In this document: piece by piece, positions 32,790 to 37,403 of the stretch
Numbering within the stretch: the stretch's first letter is position 1
How the letters are laid out: each line of letters opens with the position of its first letter
NCBI GenBank assembly: GCA_017557785.1
Contig: JAFYYA010000117.1
Location: 1 to 37,403, forward strand
From: Salinivirgaceae bacterium
GTDB taxonomy: Bacteria > Bacteroidota > Bacteroidia > Bacteroidales > SZUA-534
Length of the DNA: 37,403 nucleotides
Direction: 5' to 3'
Program-made: the position numbers and the translations under genes
The notes under the pieces: generated by a model
What the model saw: only the letters and a program-made list of their open reading frames with translations
What the model was told of the DNA's origin: nothing
The model's database searches: none

Positions 32790-33851
32790 ATGAAGCAATT
32801 AAAACTGATAGCGGCTGCGATTGTGATGGCGGGTTGCAGCGGACAGCCAACGCCAAGCCGGCCGACGGCTCAAAACGTTATCGATAAACTGACGGTTCAA
32901 CTTACTTGTGGCGCCGAAACCACATCGGGGCAGACCATCGGCCTGAAAATAACCGCGCCCGGCAACGCTGTACCCGACTCGGCTGTGGCCATCATCGATG
33001 GCCACAAATTCCAATTCGGTGCCGGCTCAGCACAAACCGACATTGAAACAACCGGATTGACTGTGGGGCAGAAGATTGTCACCGTAAAGGCTTGGCTCAG
33101 CGGCGGACAGGTGGCCGAAGGACGCGCGCGCTTCAGCATCAAGTCGGACATTGAGCCTGAACGGCTGACTTACAAGGTGATAAAGCAGTTGCCGCACAAC
33201 AGCCATTACTACACTCAGGGGCTTGAGTTCGACGGCGGCACGCTCTACGAAGGCACCGGAATTGAAGGACAATCCGCCATATACAAGATTGATTTTGAGC
33301 GACAAACCATTCTGACAAACACCAATCTGCCAAACAACTATTTTGGCGAAGGCGTCACCATCATGGGCGAAAAACTCTACCAACTCACGTGGCGCACTTG
33401 CATCGGATTCATCTATAACAAACAGACGCTCAACAAATTGGGCGAGTTTCATTATTCAACCGAAGGTTGGGGCCTGACCAACGATGGCAAATGGCTGATT
33501 ATGAGTGATGGAACGGAAACAATCCATTTCATCGATACCGCCACAATGCAGGAACACCACCGCATTGAAGTGTGTGACACCGAAGGCCCCGTGACCGAAC
33601 TGAACGAACTTGAGTTTGTCAACGGCCTGATTTATGCCAACATCTACTGCACCGACAACATTGTGGCTATCGACCCCGCAACGGGCAAGGTTTTGAAAAT
33701 CATCGATATGCGCAATCTGCTCGATAAGTCGAAACTCACACAAAGGGTTGATGTGCTGAACGGGATCGCCTATCAGCCGTCAACCAACCGATGGTTTGTG
33801 ACCGGCAAACTGTGGCCGGCGATGTTTCAAGTTGAGTTTGTGAAGAAGTAA
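32790..33851 (+). CDS. Glutaminyl-peptide cyclotransferase lipoprotein
   Basis: Glutamine cyclotransferase of the beta-propeller type (plant/bacterial QC family), which turns N-terminal Gln of exported proteins into pyroglutamate. The ATG at 32790 gives MKQLKLIAAAIVMAGCSG with lipid Cys16; in-frame sequence upstream to 32637 has no function. After an N-terminal beta-domain (about 25-125) come the family blocks HNSHYYTQGLEFDGGTLYEG, LPNNYFGEGVTIMGEKLYQL, STEGWGLTNDGKWLIMSDG, LNELEFVNGLIYANIY and the closing VLNGIAYQPSTNRWFVTGKL. In Bacteroidota many lipoproteins and SusC-like receptors start with pyroglutamate after signal cleavage, so it may serve general envelope maturation. Confidence 0.92.
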   Translation: MKQLKLIAAAIVMAGCSGQPTPSRPTAQNVIDKLTVQLTCGAETTSGQTIGLKITAPGNAVPDSAVAIIDGHKFQFGAGSAQTDIETTGLTVGQKIVTVKAWLSGGQVAEGRARFSIKSDIEPERLTYKVIKQLPHNSHYYTQGLEFDGGTLYEGTGIEGQSAIYKIDFERQTILTNTNLPNNYFGEGVTIMGEKLYQLTWRTCIGFIYNKQTLNKLGEFHYSTEGWGLTNDGKWLIMSDGTETIHFIDTATMQEHHRIEVCDTEGPVTELNELEFVNGLIYANIYCTDNIVAIDPATGKVLKIIDMRNLLDKSKLTQRVDVLNGIAYQPSTNRWFVTGKLWPAMFQVEFVKK

Positions 33852-33857
33852 ATGCAG

Positions 33858-33963
33858 AAAATTGAAAGTTGAAAATTGAAAATTGAAAGACATTATAGGA
33901 AAGTGACGGGCTATAGTGGGGACGAACCACATCCGTCCGTTGTCTTTAGTCTGTTGTCTGATG
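33858..33963. repeat. Two heptad arrays between QC and patatin genes
   Basis: AAAATTG, AAAGTTG, AAAATTG, AAAATTG, AAAGAC (33858-33891) is followed at 33936-33963 by TCCGTTG, TCTTTAG, TCTGTTG, TCTGATG. Both have a 7-bp period and end shortly before the patatin start codon at 33977. Confidence 0.85.
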
Positions 33964-33976
33964 TCATAAAAAAAGA

Positions 33977-34825
33977 ATGAAAAAAGGCTTAATTCTCGAA
34001 GGTGGCGCAATGCGCGGAATGTTCACGGCGGGCGTACTCGATGTGCTGATGGAAAACGGCATTGAGTTCGACGGTGCCATTGGCGTGTCGGCAGGTGCAA
34101 CGTTCGGTTGCAACATCAAATCGCGACAGCCGGGCCGCGCCATCCGTTACAACAAGCGCTACTCACACGATTGGCGCTACTGCTCGCTTCGCTCACTCTT
34201 CACCACCGGCGACCTTTACGGTGCTGATTTTTGCTACAATGTTCTGCCACACGAACTCGATATTTTCGACCTTGACACTTATCGCGCAAACCCGATGGAA
34301 TTCTATGTTGTGGCATCGGACTGCATGACCGGCAAGCCCGTCTACAAGCGGCTCGACACCTGCGACGAGCGCGACTTGGCATGGATGCGAGCCAGTGCTT
34401 CAATGCCGTTGGCAAGCCGCATTGTGGAAGTTGACGGCTATCGGCTGCTCGACGGCGGAATGACCGATTCCATCCCTTTGGATTATTTCGAGAGCATCGG
34501 CTACGACCGCAATGTTGTGGTTCTGACGCAGCCCGAAACCTATCGCAAAAAGCCCAACCGCCTGATGTGGCTGATGCGTCTGTTTTTGCGGCGTTATCCG
34601 ATGATTATCAAAGCTATGCGCGACCGCCACATCGAGTATAACCGCACCACGGCGGCCATCCGCCAGCGTGCCGCGCAAGGCGATGTGCTCGTCATCTGCC
34701 CCGACAAGCCGCTCAACATCAGCCGTACGTCAAAAAATCCCGACGAGATGCAGAGAGTATACGATGAAGGGCGCCGCATTGCATTAGCGCAAATCGATGA
34801 AATCAGGCGGTTTCTTGGGAATTGA
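33977..34825 (+). CDS. Patatin-like phospholipase
   Basis: Cytoplasmic patatin-family lipid acyl hydrolase (282 aa). The oxyanion loop EGGAMRGMFTAG (8-19), the nucleophile Ser38 in GVSAGA and the catalytic Asp159 in LLDGGMTDSIP complete the Ser-Asp dyad. DEMQRVYDEGRRIAL near the C-terminus is typical of the YjjU-like bacterial group. There is no signal peptide. Substrate unknown, probably phospholipid. Single gene. Confidence 0.93.
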   Translation: MKKGLILEGGAMRGMFTAGVLDVLMENGIEFDGAIGVSAGATFGCNIKSRQPGRAIRYNKRYSHDWRYCSLRSLFTTGDLYGADFCYNVLPHELDIFDLDTYRANPMEFYVVASDCMTGKPVYKRLDTCDERDLAWMRASASMPLASRIVEVDGYRLLDGGMTDSIPLDYFESIGYDRNVVVLTQPETYRKKPNRLMWLMRLFLRRYPMIIKAMRDRHIEYNRTTAAIRQRAAQGDVLVICPDKPLNISRTSKNPDEMQRVYDEGRRIALAQIDEIRRFLGN

Positions 34826-34850
34826 TAAATCCAAATTATTCGTATCTTTA
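34822..34850 (+). promoter_or_regulatory. Possible promoter of the Fic gene
   Basis: TTG (34822-34824), 18 bp, TATCTTTA (34843-34850), one base off TAnnTTTG. It overlaps the patatin stop codon. The leader would be about 38 nt. Confidence 0.35.
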
Positions 34851-34895
34851 CGATGCTTTTGCGCGGTTTAGGCAAAAGTTTTTACAATATTGCAG

Positions 34896-35990
34896 ATGAC
34901 TGACAATCTGAAACAAACGTTTAATCTTGAAGAATATATCCGCCAAAGAGAGCCAGCTCAGCAGGAGCGCGGTCGTATATGGCAAACTGCTATTGGTTTG
35001 CAACAGGTTGACGGTTTGCACACGTCAGATTATCTGCTTGAAACTGCGCGTCAGCATATTGACGGAAATATTACCGTTCGTAAAGCTAACGAACTGATTG
35101 AAAGTTATTACCAATCAGCACAACAGCGTCATGGCAGCGAAACAGAAGACACCGAAGAAGCCGACAAAGTGTCGGCGCGGATTGCTGAATTACTGTCGGA
35201 ACAAACATTCACCTTTAGTCCAACGCAACTCACTGCAATTCACAAACATCTGTTCTTTGGCATATATAAATTCGCAGGACGCATCCGTGACTATAATATC
35301 ACCAAACGTGAGTGGGTGCTCAATGGCGAATCAGTTTATTATGCGAGCGCCGATGTCATCAGGCAAACGCTCGAATATGATTTTGAGCAAGAACGGACGT
35401 TCGATTATTCAATGGTTGATATTGTTGCCGCAATTGAGCATATTGCGCGATTCTGCAGCAACATTTGGCAGATTCACCCTTTTGGTGAAGGCAACACACG
35501 CACTACGGCTGTGTTTATTATAAAATATCTGCGGACATTGGGGTTTGATGCTGACAACGTTATTTTTGCAGATAATTCATGGTTCTTCCGGAACGCACTC
35601 GTAAGGGCAAATTATACCAACGTGCTGAGAAACATCAATTTCGACATATCTTTTCTTGTGCGTTTCTTCCGCAATATGCTTTTAGATGAGCACAATCCGT
35701 TGTCGAATCGTGAGTTACACGTTGATTGGGACGAAAAAATGTTCCAAAGTGCAATTCAAAGTGCAAAAACTGATGAAAAACTATTTTCAAAGTGCAAAAA
35801 TTGCACTTTGGACGAATTGGCGGTTCTGAAAATTATTAAGCAGAAGCCAAATGCCACACAAAAAGAGATAGCAGAACAAATTGGCAAATCGGAGCGCACG
35901 GTGAAAACGCTCACCGTGCGTTTGGCAGAACTTGGCATCATTCGCCGTATAAACGGCAAGCGCAACGGATTTTGGGTAGTGAACGATTAG
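34896..35990 (+). CDS. Fic-domain protein with C-terminal winged helix
   Basis: Fic/DOC family AMP-transferase-type protein (364 aa). The active loop is HPFGEGNTRT with His194, and the flap region lies near NGESVYYAS. An N-terminal helix (ITVRKANELIESYY, about 58-71) looks like the VbhA-type inhibitory helix fused to many Bacteroidota Fic proteins, although the strict S/T-xxx-E-G/N motif is not obvious. A winged-helix domain (about 305-364) has ATQKEIAEQIGKSERTVKTLTVRLAEL. ATG 34896 is chosen over a TTG at 34890. Targets unknown. The DNA between the Fic and wHTH parts carries repeated CAAAGTGCAA sequences, possibly an own operator. Confidence 0.92.
   Translation: MTDNLKQTFNLEEYIRQREPAQQERGRIWQTAIGLQQVDGLHTSDYLLETARQHIDGNITVRKANELIESYYQSAQQRHGSETEDTEEADKVSARIAELLSEQTFTFSPTQLTAIHKHLFFGIYKFAGRIRDYNITKREWVLNGESVYYASADVIRQTLEYDFEQERTFDYSMVDIVAAIEHIARFCSNIWQIHPFGEGNTRTTAVFIIKYLRTLGFDADNVIFADNSWFFRNALVRANYTNVLRNINFDISFLVRFFRNMLLDEHNPLSNRELHVDWDEKMFQSAIQSAKTDEKLFSKCKNCTLDELAVLKIIKQKPNATQKEIAEQIGKSERTVKTLTVRLAELGIIRRINGKRNGFWVVND
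35745..35810. repeat. Intragenic CAAAGTGCAA repeats, three direct and one inverted
   Basis: CAAAGTGCAA occurs at 35745-35754, 35757-35766 and 35788-35797. The last is followed after AAA by its exact inverse TTGCACTTTG (35801-35810), making a 23-bp perfect palindrome. All lie inside the Fic reading frame, in the linker before the winged-helix domain. Confidence 0.9.
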
Positions 35991-36027
35991 TTGGTCGCAG
36001 ACAAAAAATAATGCGAATTTAAGATGT

Positions 36028-36056
36028 GGGCGAATCTCAATTCGCCCTTTGTGTTT
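36028..36056 (+). terminator. Probable terminator of the Fic gene
   Basis: GGGCGAA (36028-36034) / TTCGCCC (36041-36047), loop TCTCAA, followed by TTTGTGTTT. The stem is strong but the T run is broken. Confidence 0.6.
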
Positions 36057-36104
36057 CCGTCTAGTACATATTCCATCAATATATTCTTTTCTCTCAAATC
36101 CCCC

Positions 36105-36137
36105 GTTTCGTATACAGCGCACCCTGTTTCGTATACA
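36105..36137 (+). promoter_or_regulatory. 12-bp direct repeat, 21-bp spacing, before TonB receptor
   Basis: GTTTCGTATACA occurs at 36105-36116 and again at 36126-36137, 21 bp start to start, or two helical turns. CCC or CCCT precedes each copy. The pair ends 27 bp upstream of the TACTTTTG box at 36165. The form is that expected for an activator that binds as a tandem dimer, such as LytTR-type response regulators. Confidence 0.6.
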
Positions 36138-36164
36138 ATTAAAAATTGGTCATGGCGGCCAATC

Positions 36165-36172
36165 TACTTTTG
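36165..36172 (+). promoter_or_regulatory. Putative -7 box of the TonB receptor gene
   Basis: TACTTTTG, a perfect TAnnTTTG, 22 bp before the start codon. The -33 position lacks a good TTTG at 19 bp (a TTG lies 16 bp upstream), consistent with a promoter that needs an activator at the direct repeats. Confidence 0.5.
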
Positions 36173-36194
36173 GCACCAGAAACTTAAAAACGAA

Positions 36195-37403
36195 ATGGAT
36201 ATGAAACGGATTTTAATCTTTGCAGTTTGCTTATTGCTTCAGAATCAGTTGGTTGAAGCGCAGTCGTTCACACAGAACATTAGGGGGGTGGTTTTCGATG
36301 CGGCGTCGGGCGGACCTGTGCCGTTTGCCACGGTTTTCCTTGACGACCAGCCTACGCAAGGCACCGCGGCCGATGCCGACGGACGGTTTGTGATTAAAAA
36401 CGTGACCGTCGGCCGCCATACCGTTATTGTTCAGACAATCGGCTATGAGCCGCTGATAATGAAAGAGTTGATGGTGTCGTCGGCGAAAGAGACATACATT
36501 GAGGCAGGTTTGCACGAGTCGGTGACAGCGCTTGACGAGGTTACGGTTCGTCCGCAAATCAACAAGCAGCAGCCGCTCAACAAGATGGCTTCGACGGGTG
36601 CGCGGATGCTTTCGATTGAAGAGGCGAGCCGCTACGCAGGCGGTTTCGGCGACCCCGCGCGTTTGGCAAGTTCGTTTGCGGGCGTGTCGCAGGACGGCTG
36701 CACCAACGGCATTTCAATCCACGGCAACGCACCGCATTTGCTCGCGTGGCGCATTGAGGGTATCGAGATTCCGAACCCCAACCACTTTGCCGACATTTCG
36801 GTGGCAGGCGGCGGTTTGGTATCGTCGTTAAGTGCCTTTGTAGTAGGCAATTCCGATTTCTTCACAGCGGCTTTCCCTGCCGAATATGGCGATGCCGTTT
36901 CGGGCGTTTTCGATATGAAACTGCGCCAGGGCAACAACGACAAGTATGAGCACACCTTCCAGTTGGGCACTTTGGGTATCGATTTCGCGTCGGAAGGTCC
37001 TATCGGCAAGGACCGAAAGGCTTCATATATAGTCAATTACCGATATTCGTCATTGGGTTTGGCGTCGAAAATGGATTGGGTTGATATGGGCGGTGAAGTG
37101 GTTGATTATCAGGACTTGAACTTCAAGATTAATCTGCCTACAAAATCGGCGGGAACGTTCGCTGTTTGGGGCACGGGGCTTATCGACACCGATGAGAAAA
37201 TCGTTTCCGACACCACCGAATGGGAAACCAGTTTCGACATAAACCAGGGAAAATCGAAACAAAAAATGGGCGCTATCGGCTTGAAACACCATATTTTACT
37301 GCCGCGCGGCGGACAACTCACAACCACTTTGGCCGCCACCGCCAACACAATGGAAGCCGACCGTAAATCGTACAATTTCAGCACTAACGCCTACGACCTT
37401 CCC
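36195..37403 (+). CDS. TonB-dependent receptor with CarboxypepD-like domain (partial, 3' end outside)
   Basis: Outer membrane receptor, cut by the window edge; 403 codons are open with no stop. Start ATG 36195 (MDMKRILIFAVCLLL) or 36201; the signal peptide ends near VEAQS. A carboxypeptidase-regulatory-like domain follows (about 28-115): RGVVFDAASGGPVPFATVFL, DADGRFVIKNV, IGYEPLIM. The plug domain comes next (about 120-235), with LDEVTVRP, GGFGDPARLASSFAGV, ISIHGNAPHLLAWRIEGIEI, NPNHFAD and FPAEYGDAVSGVFDMKLR; then the first barrel strands. The NPNHF-type plug belongs to TonB receptors found alone, without a SusD partner, rather than to SusC. Ligand unknown. Confidence 0.92.
   Translation, partial: MDMKRILIFAVCLLLQNQLVEAQSFTQNIRGVVFDAASGGPVPFATVFLDDQPTQGTAADADGRFVIKNVTVGRHTVIVQTIGYEPLIMKELMVSSAKETYIEAGLHESVTALDEVTVRPQINKQQPLNKMASTGARMLSIEEASRYAGGFGDPARLASSFAGVSQDGCTNGISIHGNAPHLLAWRIEGIEIPNPNHFADISVAGGGLVSSLSAFVVGNSDFFTAAFPAEYGDAVSGVFDMKLRQGNNDKYEHTFQLGTLGIDFASEGPIGKDRKASYIVNYRYSSLGLASKMDWVDMGGEVVDYQDLNFKINLPTKSAGTFAVWGTGLIDTDEKIVSDTTEWETSFDINQGKSKQKMGAIGLKHHILLPRGGQLTTTLAATANTMEADRKSYNFSTNAYDLP

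Noticed and set aside
34896-35990. Two-gene toxin-antitoxin locus around the Fic gene
   Set aside because: No separate antitoxin gene is adjacent; the possible inhibitory helix is part of the same protein.

Overview
The window looks like a chromosome segment of a Bacteroidota bacterium, probably Bacteroidales; the genus cannot be told. Evidence: promoter-like pairs of the phylum type (TTTG, about 19 bp, TAnnTTTG) before several genes, few Shine-Dalgarno sites, many Bacteroidota-style lipoprotein signals, a TonB-dependent receptor with an N-terminal carboxypeptidase-regulatory-like domain, and an L-arabinose operon of Bacteroides type (FGGY kinase, isomerase, 4-epimerase, SSS symporter, secreted aldose epimerase). 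Most genes are housekeeping or core accessory. I see no phage, IS element, CRISPR array or rRNA.

Layout. 1-1.9 kb (+): UbiA prenyltransferase and YebC/PmpR. 2.0-9.7 kb (-): L-arabinose operon galM, symporter, araD, S23 four-helix-bundle gene, araA, araB. The S23 gene is an apparent insertion flanked by inverted heptad arrays. 9.9-18.4 kb (-): lytic transglycosylase and an exopolysaccharide block (asnB, GT4, Wza-like, Wzc-like tyrosine kinase, WecA/MraY-like initiating transferase). 18.5-19.9 kb: phosphoglycerate mutase, tRNA-Thr(CGU), low-molecular-weight tyrosine phosphatase. 20.0-21.6 kb (-): two secreted esterases. 21.8-23.3 kb (+): SiaC-like phosphoprotein and CNNM/CBS membrane protein. 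23.3-27.2 kb (-): AlkD-like glycosylase, GlsB/YeaQ protein, small acidic protein, rsmG, ECF sigma factor, GT2. 27.3-32.6 kb (-): large secreted CAP-like/OmpA-like protein, an 80-aa protein, a DUF456 membrane protein and a large lipoprotein. 32.8-37.4 kb (+): glutaminyl cyclase, patatin, Fic-wHTH protein and a TonB receptor cut by the window edge.

How the parts work together. The arabinose operon takes up L-arabinose, interconverts its anomers and converts it to D-xylulose 5-phosphate. A 12-bp palindrome-centred sequence (GCAAACGTTTGT) lies upstream of this operon and again in the control region between the esterase pair and the SiaC gene, which hints at shared carbohydrate-responsive control. 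The exopolysaccharide genes form a Wza/Wzc-type export system, and a tyrosine phosphatase lies nearby.

Most unusual structure: (1) short tandem arrays, mostly with 7-bp units but different sequence each time, in many intergenic gaps; (2) an S23 gene bounded by inverted copies of such an array inside the ara operon; (3) three direct copies and one inverted copy of CAAAGTGCAA inside the Fic gene, at the junction with its winged-helix domain; (4) a 12-bp direct repeat with 21-bp spacing before the TonB receptor; (5) a Cys-rich 7-residue repeat tail on the secreted GalM; (6) a CAP-like plus OmpA-like fusion.
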